Notes under the pieces: generated by a model | The model's input: only the letters and a program-made list of their open reading frames with translations | The model's database searches: none | What the model was told of the DNA's origin: nothing | Shown: piece by piece, positions 52,095 to 60,474 of the stretch | Layout: every line of letters starts with the position of its first letter | How positions within the stretch are numbered: the stretch's first letter is position 1 | Position numbers and translations under genes: made by a program | Source of the DNA: Bacillota bacterium | Lineage (GTDB): Bacteria > Bacillota > Clostridia > Acetivibrionales > DTU013 | Assembly (NCBI GenBank): GCA_023418915.1 | Contig: JAEZYU010000063.1 | Span: forward strand, 124,001-188,000 | Reading direction: 5' to 3' | DNA length: 64,000 bases

Positions 52095-53966
52095 GTGAAG
52101 AAATGCATTACAATCGTACTCGCAGCATTGTTGTTATCAAGCCTTATGATTTCGGTATTTGCCGATACTAAGGATAATAAGCCGGTAAAGGATAATGAAG
52201 CGAATCAAGCTATTAAGGCCGAAAATGAACAGGAACGGATTCTTCTTCTTGAACGTGCATTGGAGCCAAAAGATCCCTATGCAGCTGTAAGGACGTGGGC
52301 TGAGGGAGTAAAGACAAGAAACGGCGCTCTTCAATATGCTGTCATGTCTCAGAAACTGAAGGACGAATATTATTCAGTTTTTGCCGGACTTGGATGGGTT
52401 ACCGGAGTATCAAGTCCATGGGTAGACAGCTATGAGATTACAGAAAAATACAGGCGTGATAATGATACATACAGATTCAGGGTTGAACTCACACACACCG
52501 ATTCTACAAAGTCATATTTTACCACTGAAGAATATGTTACCGTCAGTAACGTCAATGACACATGGCTGGTAACTGCCATCGAGAAGACAGATGTAAAAGG
52601 CAGGATTACCAAAGTGACTATGAGTGAAGATAAAAAGCCTGAGAGCGTTTTTGTTGAAGCCATTACAACTGCAAATGGCAATTATGATAAAGCAAATGTT
52701 ATAATCGGAAGCGATACAAAAATCTATAAGGGGTATACCGATAGGGAGCTGTCCGCAGACGATCTGAAGGAAGGAACAAATATTTCAGTCACTTTCACCG
52801 ATGATCCGATGATCATGATATATCCTGTTTCAGCTAAAGCAACAATAATCAGGACTATAGACGATGATATTTTGCCGGAAAGCATCGAACTCAGGTATGA
52901 TGCGATAGAACTACAAAGTATACCGGTAAATGATGATTTATCCGAACTAAAAAAGCTGGAAACCAGAAAGCTTGGGAAGGTTAACGGCAAGAGCATCGAT
53001 CTGAGTTTATTTTCAGATAGCTCTAACAAAGTGAGCGGTGTCTTCAAACATGGAGGCAGTCAGTATATATTGACTGATCTAGGATATTCTCATGATCTGG
53101 GAGCAATAAAGGTGTATGATCTGCAAATCAGTTATAATAATGCCGGGAATAGTATTTGTCTGTTGGCGGCGATCGGTTCTGATATATTAGGATACAAATA
53201 TGTGTTTTATGATGAGACCCGTGATGAATGGATTTTCTATCATAATTGGGGAACCCCGACAGCAGTTGATATTAACCATGATGGTGTAAGCGAGATCCTG
53301 ATGCAGTTTGAGGGATTGCACAATAATCCAGCTGGTGGCAGCATACTTACCTATTATAAGGGACAGTTTGTGGCTGCCGGAATCAATTCCGCAATATATG
53401 AAAAAACAGTGCTTAACAAGGGTAAGGTAAATGTGTTTTCAATGTTTAGGCAGCAGGATGAAAATATTCTGATTGACATAGAGCTTTTTGGAAATAAAAC
53501 AATGAGTAAATCATATTGTTTTGAAGATGACAGTCTGGAATTAATAAAGGAAGAATTTGAGCAGCTTCATTCAATTACGTATGAAAATACGCAGTATGGA
53601 TTCGCTTTCATGTTGCCCGGAAGCTGGGAGGGTTTTGACATAGTGATAGATGAGTGGAAAGGGTTGTCAATGGAAGTTACAAAAGGTGATGAGATTGTTG
53701 AAACCGGTGCCATCATCAATATAAGGCACCCGCTCTGGACTGTTCAGGAACCACGGCAGGATATCCCGATCATGATATTTACCATGGAGCAGTGGAACTC
53801 TCTCGAGGAAGGGAAATATCACATTGGTGCAGCACCAATAGGTCCAATGGAAATCCACCGCAACAGCAGGTATGTTTTTGCACTTCCGGCTCGCTACAAC
53901 TTTGCATTCCTGCCGGGAACAGAGGAAGTGGAGAGGATAATGGACAATGATCCGCTTATAGATTAA
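52095..53966 (+). CDS. Secreted protein of unknown function
   Basis: About 623 residues with a signal peptide ending near V-F-A-D (residue 23). Three regions are visible: an N-terminal NTF2-like section (AVRTWAEGVKTRNGALQYAVMS) of the kind found in secreted clostridial proteins; a middle section of beta repeats; and near residue 395 one FG-GAP-like motif, VDINHDGVSEIL. The C-terminal part (GFAFMLPGSWEGFDIVID) resembles a domain found in lipoproteins. The start GTG at 52095 follows GGAGGTAGAGCCA; the ORF opens 15 bases earlier. Surface role, function unknown. Confidence 0.65.
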   Translation: MKKCITIVLAALLLSSLMISVFADTKDNKPVKDNEANQAIKAENEQERILLLERALEPKDPYAAVRTWAEGVKTRNGALQYAVMSQKLKDEYYSVFAGLGWVTGVSSPWVDSYEITEKYRRDNDTYRFRVELTHTDSTKSYFTTEEYVTVSNVNDTWLVTAIEKTDVKGRITKVTMSEDKKPESVFVEAITTANGNYDKANVIIGSDTKIYKGYTDRELSADDLKEGTNISVTFTDDPMIMIYPVSAKATIIRTIDDDILPESIELRYDAIELQSIPVNDDLSELKKLETRKLGKVNGKSIDLSLFSDSSNKVSGVFKHGGSQYILTDLGYSHDLGAIKVYDLQISYNNAGNSICLLAAIGSDILGYKYVFYDETRDEWIFYHNWGTPTAVDINHDGVSEILMQFEGLHNNPAGGSILTYYKGQFVAAGINSAIYEKTVLNKGKVNVFSMFRQQDENILIDIELFGNKTMSKSYCFEDDSLELIKEEFEQLHSITYENTQYGFAFMLPGSWEGFDIVIDEWKGLSMEVTKGDEIVETGAIINIRHPLWTVQEPRQDIPIMIFTMEQWNSLEEGKYHIGAAPIGPMEIHRNSRYVFALPARYNFAFLPGTEEVERIMDNDPLID

Positions 53967-53971
53967 ATTAT

Positions 53972-53984
53972 GGTGCCAGGCACC
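53972..53984. repeat. REP-like end palindrome, solo
   Basis: GGTGCCAGGCACC alone, the terminal palindrome of the REP-like family without the rest, five bases after the preceding stop codon. Confidence 0.5.
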
Positions 53985-53990
53985 GTAATA

Positions 53991-53999
53991 TGGTATAAT
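53991..53999 (+). promoter_or_regulatory. Extended -10 promoter of the cobT leader
   Basis: TGGTATAAT, TATAAT at 53994-53999. Transcription would start near 54006 and run into the structured leader. Confidence 0.5.
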
Positions 54000-54002
54000 C
54001 AT

Positions 54003-54150
54003 ACTGGCAAATTCACAGAGTATGGAGTGCGTAGTCTTTGTAAAGTTTTTTAGCTTGCATCCTGTATTGCACTAGTGCATTCTATAAATTGGTGCAGGCA
54101 TAAATTGTGAACATTGTTAGACACTTCGGTTTTGTGACCGGAGTTTTTTT
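54003..54150 (+). ncRNA. Structured terminator-ended leader upstream of cobT
   Basis: About 148 bases with nested pairings: TTCACA 54012 with TGTGAA 54106, TATGGAGTGC 54021 with GCATTCTATA 54077 (10 pairs with two G-U). It ends with an intrinsic terminator, ACTTCGGT/ACCGGAGT at 54123-54144 followed by T7. A cobalamin-riboswitch B12 box is not visible. It may be a small RNA of its own or an attenuator of the cobalamin operon; I cannot match it to a known class. Confidence 0.5.
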
Positions 54151-54194
54151 CTGTGAAGATTATACTAATTAATATATCACTAAATGCAAGAAGA

Positions 54195-54244
54195 CGCCCA
54201 CCTCTAAGCTGCATATCCCGCGGAAGCGAGGGCGTAGGTGGGTG
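54195..54244 (+). other. Second hairpin leader element next to cobT
   Basis: CGCCCACCT at 54195 pairs with AGGTGGGTG at 54236; an inner stem CCCGC/GCGaGG with a GGAA tetraloop sits in the middle. It lies 31 bases before the cobT start and could sequester the upstream region. No known class recognised. Confidence 0.45.
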
Positions 54245-54274
54245 ATGGATTGATCAATAGTCAGGAGTATAGTT

Positions 54275-55378
54275 ATGCACAAAAATGAAAAGGATCTGGA
54301 GAAGCTTATTGCTGGCATCACCGGTATAAACCATGCTGCGGCATCTGCTGCAAGAAAAAGACTCGACAGTCTTGCAAAGCCTCCGGGAAGTCTTGGCAAA
54401 CTTGAAGATATTGCGGCAAAGCTTGCGGGTATAACAGGACAAATCTGTAATACCGTGGACAAGCGTTGTGTCATTATCATGTGTTCTGATAATGGTGTTG
54501 TTGAGGAGGGAGTTGCGTCCGCACCTCAGTTGGTTACATATGCACAGACTATCAACTTTACTCGTGGAATAACCGGAGCAGCCGTGCTGGCAAAACGCTT
54601 CGGCTCGGACCTGATGATCGTGGATGTAGGTGTAAATGCAGAAATAAGCCATCCGGATATCATTAACAGAAAGATTAGAAGATCCACATCAAACTTGGCA
54701 AAACAACCTGCAATGAGCCGCACAGAGGCGGCAGCTGCAATGCTCGTGGGTATTGAAACTGCCGGAGAAGCCCACAGAAAGGGTTATAGGATAATCGGCG
54801 TCGGTGAAATGGGTATCGGCAACACAACCACAAGCAGCACCGTCTTGTGTGCTCTTACCGGTATTGATGCTGATTTGACGGTTGGAAAAGGAGCGGGACT
54901 CAGCAGTGAAGGCTACGAAAAGAAAAAGCAAATTATCAGGAATGCAATAAAAGCATATAGACCAGACCCGGACGACCCGATCGACGTGATTTCTAAGGTG
55001 GGAGGATTTGATATTGCCGCTATGGCTGGAGTATATCTCGGCGCGGCGTACTACAAGCTGCCGGTGGTTATTGACGGATTCATTTCGGCTGTAGCTGCCC
55101 TTGCGGCGGTAAGGTTAGCCAAACCTGCTGTCGAATACATGATACCTTCCCACGCATCATGTGAGCCGGGCTATGCATACACCGTCAGGGAGCTTGGACT
55201 TGAACCGGCGCTTATGCTGAATATGCGTCTTGGCGAAGGAAGCGGCTGCCCGATCATGTTTATGGTAGTTGATGCCGCTTGTGCAATAATCCGTGATATG
55301 GGAACATTTGCCGAAGCGGAAATAGACGAAAAGTATCTGGAAAATATCAAAGGGAAAGAGTGCTTTTCAACAGACTAG
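54275..55378 (+). CDS. cobT: Nicotinate-nucleotide--dimethylbenzimidazole phosphoribosyltransferase
   Basis: 367 residues. CobT transfers phosphoribose from nicotinate mononucleotide to the lower-ligand base, giving alpha-ribazole phosphate for cobalamin. Motifs: KPPGSLGKLEDIA near residue 30, GEMGIGNTTTSS near 177 and the catalytic Glu in RLGEGSGCP near 323. There is no bluB or bza gene nearby, so the base may come from outside or elsewhere. It heads the cobT-cobU-cobS run. Confidence 0.95.
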   Translation: MHKNEKDLEKLIAGITGINHAAASAARKRLDSLAKPPGSLGKLEDIAAKLAGITGQICNTVDKRCVIIMCSDNGVVEEGVASAPQLVTYAQTINFTRGITGAAVLAKRFGSDLMIVDVGVNAEISHPDIINRKIRRSTSNLAKQPAMSRTEAAAAMLVGIETAGEAHRKGYRIIGVGEMGIGNTTTSSTVLCALTGIDADLTVGKGAGLSSEGYEKKKQIIRNAIKAYRPDPDDPIDVISKVGGFDIAAMAGVYLGAAYYKLPVVIDGFISAVAALAAVRLAKPAVEYMIPSHASCEPGYAYTVRELGLEPALMLNMRLGEGSGCPIMFMVVDAACAIIRDMGTFAEAEIDEKYLENIKGKECFSTD

Positions 55379-55485
55379 GTATAAACAGGCGCAAAGGCTT
55401 CATCTATAGAAGATAAGAGATGTAGAGATAACAGCTATAGAAGATAATCAGCGGTATGAATACATGAAAGTCCAAAAGGAGCGGG

Positions 55486-56049
55486 ATGTTGAGGATTTAT
55501 ATATCAGGCGGCTGCAAAAACGGAAAATCCTATTTTGCCCAAAGGCTGGCTCAGGGACAATCGGAGGGCATGATGTATTATCTGGCAACCATGCGTCCGT
55601 GTGACAGCGAGGATCATGAAAGAATCGAGAGGCACAGACAGGAGCGCCAGGGCTGGGGTTTTACAACCATAGAGCATCCTGTTGATATCCTGCAATGTCT
55701 TAGTTCATGTGATATAAATGCCTCATTTCTGCTGGACAGTACGACGGCTTTACTCGCGAATGAAATGTTTCCGGCTGACAGTAATGTAAATTTGTACGCA
55801 CCGTACAAAATTGCTGATGAATTGGAAAGCCTATGCAGGCAGGTAAATAATATAGTTATTGTTTCAGATTACATCTATTCGGATGCAATACTGTATGATG
55901 AATTGACTGAGGCTTACCGCAAGGGGCTCGCTTTCATAGACAGGACTCTGGCAGCTATATGTGACGTTGTGCTGGAGGCTGCATTTGGCAGCATTACTAT
56001 ACACAAAGGCAGGGAGGTGTTCGAGACTATTTATGAAAAGATTAGTTAA
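55486..56049 (+). CDS. cobU: Adenosylcobinamide kinase/adenosylcobinamide-phosphate guanylyltransferase
   Basis: 187 residues. CobU phosphorylates adenosylcobinamide and then adds GMP. The P-loop is SGGCKNGKSYFAQR near residue 6; the guanylylation His and purine-binding region is in HERIERHRQERQGW near 45, and NNIVIVSDYIYSDAI lies near 122. The family's usual EVGxGIVP is degenerate here (SDYIYSDAILYD). ATG at 55486 is preceded by AAAGGAGCGGG. The 3' end overlaps cobS by 17 bases. Confidence 0.88.
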   Translation: MLRIYISGGCKNGKSYFAQRLAQGQSEGMMYYLATMRPCDSEDHERIERHRQERQGWGFTTIEHPVDILQCLSSCDINASFLLDSTTALLANEMFPADSNVNLYAPYKIADELESLCRQVNNIVIVSDYIYSDAILYDELTEAYRKGLAFIDRTLAAICDVVLEAAFGSITIHKGREVFETIYEKIS

Positions 56050-56797
56050 GGGATTTTTCATGTCTTTTGGTATGTTTTGCGCGATACCGATACCATATAA
56101 AAAATGGGATGAAAGCTGCGCAAATCTGATTGTCCCGTTTTTCCCCGTCGTTGGATTGTTTATTGGATCGTTGTGGTACGGGGTTTCGCAGCTATTGAAT
56201 TTGGCAGGTTTGAGCACTGTGATGCTTTCGGCGTTTTTGATGCTTTTTCCCTACATAATAACGGGATTTTTACATATTGACGGGTTTATGGATACAAGTG
56301 ATGCGATCCTGTCACGCCGTCCTCTTGAGGAAAAGCTCAAGATACTGAAAGATCCCCATGCGGGTTCTTTTGCGGTTGTTTCCGTTTTAGTTTTGTTTGT
56401 TATATGCTTTGCGAGTACATATGAGGCCATTTCCGACACTTCAGACACCGGAAAGCTATGTTTTCTTGTATTTATGCCGGTGATATCAAGAAGCCTTGCA
56501 GGGTTAACTCTGCTTTCATTAAAGGTTTTGCCCCAAAGCTGTTATGGGTCATATTTCAAGAAAAACATAAAAACGATTCATAAGATAAGTCTGGTTCTGA
56601 CCGGACTCTTTGCGGCAGCGGCAGTATGCTTCGTGCTCGGGTGTAAAGGATTAGTTGTGGCTGCAGCGATGGCTGCCGGATTTTTTCTGTCGATATTGTA
56701 CGCATACCGGCAGTTTGGCGGTGTCTCAGGTGATGTATCGGGTTATGCCCTTACAATTTCGGAAGCTTGCGCTCTTATTGCGCTTGCACTGGTTTAG
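56033..56797 (+). CDS. cobS: Adenosylcobinamide-GDP ribazoletransferase (cobalamin synthase)
   Basis: About 254 residues, an integral membrane enzyme that joins adenosylcobinamide-GDP with alpha-ribazole. Five to seven hydrophobic segments are visible. Conserved motifs: FFPVVGLFIG near residue 42, HIDGFMDTSDAIL near 80 and the GGVSGDVSGYALTISE C-terminal motif. Start 56033 lies 11 bases beyond a GGGAGGTG site; a later ATG at 56060 is possible. Coupled to cobU by overlap. Confidence 0.92.
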   Translation: MKRLVKGFFMSFGMFCAIPIPYKKWDESCANLIVPFFPVVGLFIGSLWYGVSQLLNLAGLSTVMLSAFLMLFPYIITGFLHIDGFMDTSDAILSRRPLEEKLKILKDPHAGSFAVVSVLVLFVICFASTYEAISDTSDTGKLCFLVFMPVISRSLAGLTLLSLKVLPQSCYGSYFKKNIKTIHKISLVLTGLFAAAAVCFVLGCKGLVVAAAMAAGFFLSILYAYRQFGGVSGDVSGYALTISEACALIALALV

Positions 56798-56812
56798 GAA
56801 GGAGGTACTATA

Positions 56813-57190
56813 ATGGTACTGGTTATTGGCGGAGCCTATCAGGGAAAGTTGGAATATGTAATCCAGAGCTATAAGATACGGGAGGATGAGATCTTTTACT
56901 GCGATAACAGTACTGAAATCGATTTTTCCAGGAAGGTTGTTTATGGCCTTGACAGGCTTACTTTGAACCTTATAAACGATGGAGCCGACCCGGTGGATTA
57001 TATAAATAAGAACCTTGATAAAATCAATGATAAAATAATTGTCTGCACAGACATTTCCGCAGGAGTAGTCCCTACAGACCCGGTTATGAGGCAGTGGAGG
57101 GAAGCTGTTGGACGCTGCATGGCACTGCTTTCTAGTAATGCCGAAAGTGTTATCCGCATTTTTTGCGGTATCGCAACGGTAATTAAATGA
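56813..57190 (+). CDS. Short CobU-like protein with P-loop
   Basis: 125 residues. The N-terminus carries a CobU-like P-loop variant, GGAYQGKLEYV near residue 6, and the later segment CTDISAGVVPTDPVMRQWREAVGR matches the EIGxGIVP region of CobU. The central guanylyltransferase part is shortened. This short form is found in clostridial cobalamin clusters, where it may act as a cobinamide kinase-like or accessory protein. With a full-length cobU only 0.8 kb upstream, it is a second, specialised copy. AGGAGG precedes the start. Confidence 0.75.
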   Translation: MVLVIGGAYQGKLEYVIQSYKIREDEIFYCDNSTEIDFSRKVVYGLDRLTLNLINDGADPVDYINKNLDKINDKIIVCTDISAGVVPTDPVMRQWREAVGRCMALLSSNAESVIRIFCGIATVIK

Positions 57191-57279
57191 ATGCGCAGCA
57201 CAGGTCCCTTCGCTGTGGCCGGTGATGCAAATGAAAATGATTACAGCGGTTGAGAGGATCAGCAGCATTTCGGTATCAA

Positions 57280-58344
57280 TCAATCCTTATATTCATTCTC
57301 CAGTATCTTCAATCCTTCACGCATATCCTGCCCCAGTATCTCCTGAGTTTTGGCAAAATCAAACCTCTCATGAAGCTTATCATGCACCTTTAGAAAAGCC
57401 TTCTTCCCATATTTCTTTATAAACATAGCCTGGGCTTTAGCTGAAGCTGCTCCATCATTATTCGGTATATAAAAGCCTTTTTTACAGTCTTCCAGTTCTG
57501 AACATTCATAGCAACCATCTATGTTCTTCTCACTGCAGCAAACCACATTAGGACATTTTTTGTCCTTATATAGTGTTGCAAAGGAGCAAACACTATACTC
57601 CGTCCTGCAGGATCCACACCATTCACTTAAGAAACAGTGATTACAGGAAAGACCACAGTATGCTACAGGATTCACACCCTTACGGGCATTTTTGCACAAC
57701 TTATTCTTAATCCGACGCATCGCCTCGATATGCATTATCCAATGCCTGCTGAATGGCATTTTAATCAAGCCGCAAATATCCTTATTGCACCAGTATTCGA
57801 TAAGCCAGATGGCATGCTCATCTAGACTGACACAACCGGATTTTGCAAGTTTTTCTTTATCGGCATCCGAAGACCTTGTCTTCATCTGTGAATATTCCAG
57901 TTTTGTAAGAAGTGAGTTGGTAGAGAGCATAACTTCTTTTGCATATTCATATAAAGACCTGACATTAAGTTTCTTTGAAAATTCTGCAATCTCTCGTCCC
58001 TGTAGCTCATTGCCGGTTGTAATGATAGGCGGGCCGATTTTCTTTTGATAGTCGCCGGTCATTAGTATCTGCTCGTCCCCTGCAATCAAAGTATGTGCTA
58101 CAATATCTTCAATTCGAAAGATGTGCCAGATTGAATATGAGAGTGTCTTACTGTGATACCCTTTTGCATTTGCAAAAGGCATCTGATAAAATGCTTCAAC
58201 AGGATACCCATTCACAATCTGTGAAACCTGCTCAAACAGCTCCTTCCGTAGTTTGATGAGCATTTCTATTCCATCCTTATATGTAGTTTCCTTTCCAAGA
58301 AGGATATGGATCTGTTTATTCGTCTCTGACCATTCATTATTCAT
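57280..58344 (-). CDS. DinB-like/DUF3795 fusion protein
   Basis: 354 residues. Residues 1-215 have the DinB-like four-helix fold pattern (SIWHIFRIEDIVAHTLI with one of the His ligands). Residues 228-330 are a Cys-rich DUF3795-type domain: CGLSCNHCFLSEWCGSC, then CPNVVCC and CYECSELEDC. About a dozen Cys suggest zinc or iron-sulfur binding. This combination occurs in clostridial proteins of unknown function. Convergent with the cobalamin operon; the stops are 90 bases apart. Expressed singly. Confidence 0.7.
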   Translation of the reverse strand: MNNEWSETNKQIHILLGKETTYKDGIEMLIKLRKELFEQVSQIVNGYPVEAFYQMPFANAKGYHSKTLSYSIWHIFRIEDIVAHTLIAGDEQILMTGDYQKKIGPPIITTGNELQGREIAEFSKKLNVRSLYEYAKEVMLSTNSLLTKLEYSQMKTRSSDADKEKLAKSGCVSLDEHAIWLIEYWCNKDICGLIKMPFSRHWIMHIEAMRRIKNKLCKNARKGVNPVAYCGLSCNHCFLSEWCGSCRTEYSVCSFATLYKDKKCPNVVCCSEKNIDGCYECSELEDCKKGFYIPNNDGAASAKAQAMFIKKYGKKAFLKVHDKLHERFDFAKTQEILGQDMREGLKILENEYKD

Positions 58345-58468
58345 TGCATTTTAGCCTCCTAACAACCCATTCATGCAAAGCGCCCCACTTTTCCCATGCT
58401 CCCATTGGAAGATTTCTGTTATAAACTTATCTACCATATCAGCAGTCACCAACTCAGGTCCTGGCTCT

Positions 58469-58617
58469 TTACCTCATATTCATAAGCAGCCTGCGCTTCA
58501 ACGCAGCATATTCGGAGGCAGTTTCGGGATGAGCAATAGGATAATTACGAAAATACAATTCATCAGGGTCGCCGGGGTAACGGATATGGATGTGATATAT
58601 ACTAAATATAAGCCGTA
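58469..58617 (-). pseudogene. Relic of a GrpB/UPF0157-family gene (C-terminal end)
   Basis: In this frame HIHIRYPGDPDELYFRNY and AHPETASEYAALKRRL match the GrpB nucleotidyltransferase-like C-terminus (HLH...FRDYLxAHPE...YAALKRxL). The N-terminal two thirds are missing. The reading frame runs into the upstream methyltransferase relic, so an apparent 67-residue ORF is formed by joining two fragments. Confidence 0.55.
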
Positions 58618-58800
58618 TCACATCTTCCTCGCTTTCACAATCAATGACAACGGAAATCGTTTTGCTTTGCAAGGTGCATAATATTTGCTTGAAAATCCAC
58701 AGTCCCTCTCCATCGTCTCTTTTTCTGTTTCTTCAACAATCTGTTCCACGCTAAATCCCGCAAGGGCAAGGGCATTGATGTAGTCGGACATACGGCAAAC
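58618..58800 (-). pseudogene. Relic of a SAM-dependent methyltransferase gene (C-terminal end)
   Basis: In the frame ending at the TGA at 58618 the translation reads RMSDYINALALAGFSVEQIV, then SSKYYAPCKAKRFPLSLIVKARKM, the C-terminus of a class I methyltransferase (family pattern SSKYY...KA...IVKARK). A TAG just upstream closes the frame, so only about 60 residues remain. Start is missing. Confidence 0.55.
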
Positions 58801-58940
58801 CCGCTAAATAGTGGGAGTAATACTCCCGTAAAGTATAGAATTACAGATTAACGGAAAAGCATTGTAATAGGACCAATGCCTATTTCATTATTTTTCTCTT
58901 TACACTAAAAGAACAGCTACTAAAGAATTTATAGCACAGT

Positions 58941-59576
58941 CTATGCTTCCTTTTTTGTGCAATTTTTATATGTATTCCAAGTAGGCTCATATTCTGCAGT
59001 AGCCTGATTGCCCCACATAGCCCAACCATCTCTATCGCCACGTGCAAATAATTCAATGTATGGCCCAGGGGAACATTGCTCAATAATAGGGATTATCTCA
59101 TCCGGCTTACGGGAGTGCTCACGCTTTTGCGTTCTAATAAGATTTACTTGGGAGCGTGCTGGTGCTAAGGTGCGGTTATTTTCACCTCGAATACCAAAGA
59201 GTAGAATCTCAGTCACATTTCTAAAATAGAATCCTACGCCACGCCCATCAGGCTCACCATCTTTGCGTACTTTTTCCCAAATGATGTTTCCTTTGTATTC
59301 AAAGCCCCACGCCTTTAATACTTCAAGACCCTCTGGTAAAAGCGCATTAGGTACCCACAGATACAAATGACTTTTTGCTGATGCTATTTGTGAGACAGGA
59401 AGCGCTTTTATGTCTTCCAATGACATAGTCTCATATCTATTAAGTTTCTTATTCTCTGGTGCGACCTTCCCGGTCCGATTTTGAAATCTCCAAGGAGGGT
59501 CTGCATATATTGTGGAAAATTTCTGTCCAGCACAAAAATGCAATAACTCATTAGCTGTTACCTTAACTATGCTCAT
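58941..59576 (-). CDS. MT-A70-family DNA N6-adenine methyltransferase
   Basis: 211 residues. The catalytic DPPW motif is in IYADPPWRF near residue 25 and the SAM-binding segment is near the C-terminus (GPYIELFARGDRDGWAMWG). Members methylate adenine N6 in RNA or, in bacteria, in DNA as modification enzymes. Its start overlaps the end of the BglII-like gene by 14 bases, so it is very probably the protecting methylase of a type II system. The recognition sequence cannot be read from sequence alone. Confidence 0.88.
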   Translation of the reverse strand: MSIVKVTANELLHFCAGQKFSTIYADPPWRFQNRTGKVAPENKKLNRYETMSLEDIKALPVSQIASAKSHLYLWVPNALLPEGLEVLKAWGFEYKGNIIWEKVRKDGEPDGRGVGFYFRNVTEILLFGIRGENNRTLAPARSQVNLIRTQKREHSRKPDEIIPIIEQCSPGPYIELFARGDRDGWAMWGNQATAEYEPTWNTYKNCTKKEA

Positions 59577-60273
59577 CGATATATCCCTCCTCCCAGTCCG
59601 AAATACATTTCTTTTTCATACCTACTGCCAACACAGGGCAACCCCCATTACGCCTTGAATCTAGGCGATACAGCAACTTCCCTATCCATGTTGTGCTAGC
59701 TCCATATTTACGCATAATAGGCTTCCACTGGTGATCATGCTTATCATAATCATAAACCGTACGAAACACATCGTTAAGCTCCTGTGATCTTGTAATAATT
59801 ATTCCTGCACTAACAATATCACAGTCATAATAAGTGCGCATTGCAAGCAAATCACGATCAAATGTCTGATCCTTGCTATTCCATTCAAGGTCAAATGCTA
59901 TACGGTTTTTTAGAAAATCAATATTATGACCATCAATATAGTTATTTATTACACGTTCCTCAAATGGTTCAGTAGCAAACCTCCCACGCTGCTCAGCTTG
60001 ACGAGGATAAAACTTAATATGTAAGTCACCAGAAATGCGGATTTCACGCCATCCATACGGATAAAGTACATCGTCGAATTTCTTTGGTATATTAGTTTCA
60101 TTACCACCAGATTCCCTCAAGTCGCTCGTGATAATATCAAGTTTTCGTAAGCAGTCAACAATTTCTCCCCATTCGTTTGGGAAGCCCTGGGTGATAATCT
60201 CCAATGCATGATTGTAATTATAAAACTCAAATTTTTCTAACAGGTCATTCTCAATAAAGTCTTCAATATTCAT
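59563..60273 (-). CDS. BglII/BstYI-like type II restriction endonuclease
   Basis: 236 residues. The core HNIDFLKNRIAFDLEWNSKD (residues about 115-134) matches the BglII family with its acidic active-site residues and the EWNxKD motif, and is followed by DRDLLAM and GIIITRS, also typical. It is a DNA-cleaving dimer; the recognition site is unknown, although BglII-family relatives cut around GATC. A small 48-residue ORF lies 54 bases upstream and may be regulatory. Translationally coupled to the MT-A70 gene. Confidence 0.82.
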   Translation of the reverse strand: MNIEDFIENDLLEKFEFYNYNHALEIITQGFPNEWGEIVDCLRKLDIITSDLRESGGNETNIPKKFDDVLYPYGWREIRISGDLHIKFYPRQAEQRGRFATEPFEERVINNYIDGHNIDFLKNRIAFDLEWNSKDQTFDRDLLAMRTYYDCDIVSAGIIITRSQELNDVFRTVYDYDKHDHQWKPIMRKYGASTTWIGKLLYRLDSRRNGGCPVLAVGMKKKCISDWEEGYIDEHS

Positions 60274-60327
60274 GGTTTAACTCCATATGTGTTTTCTGAT
60301 CTATTGTAACATAGCGAGCCTATATTA

Positions 60328-60474
60328 TCAAATTGAAGATAAGTATATAAGCAACTCTGAAACAGCTAATTCAGATTGTTTTGAAAATTCTTCTATAGTC
60401 ATTTTCCCTCTTCTATAATTATCATAATACTTCCAAAACTTTTTTGGAATCTCGATCCGTTTTTTATTATTCAT
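60328..60474 (-). CDS. 48-residue small protein, possible helix-turn-helix controller
   Basis: A short ORF just upstream of the restriction gene, with AGAAGGAAG before its ATG. The product is basic (NNKKRIEIPKKFWKYY) and the second half (MTIEEFSKQSELAVSELL) has the spacing of a helix-turn-helix like the C-terminal HTH of serine recombinases. Restriction-modification systems often have a small controller protein in this place. Function inferred; it may be a fragment. Confidence 0.5.
   Translation of the reverse strand: MNNKKRIEIPKKFWKYYDNYRRGKMTIEEFSKQSELAVSELLIYLSSI

Noticed and set aside
54003..54244. Cobalamin riboswitch
   Set aside because: Expected by context, but the B12 box and core pattern are not found; recorded as an unclassified structured leader instead.
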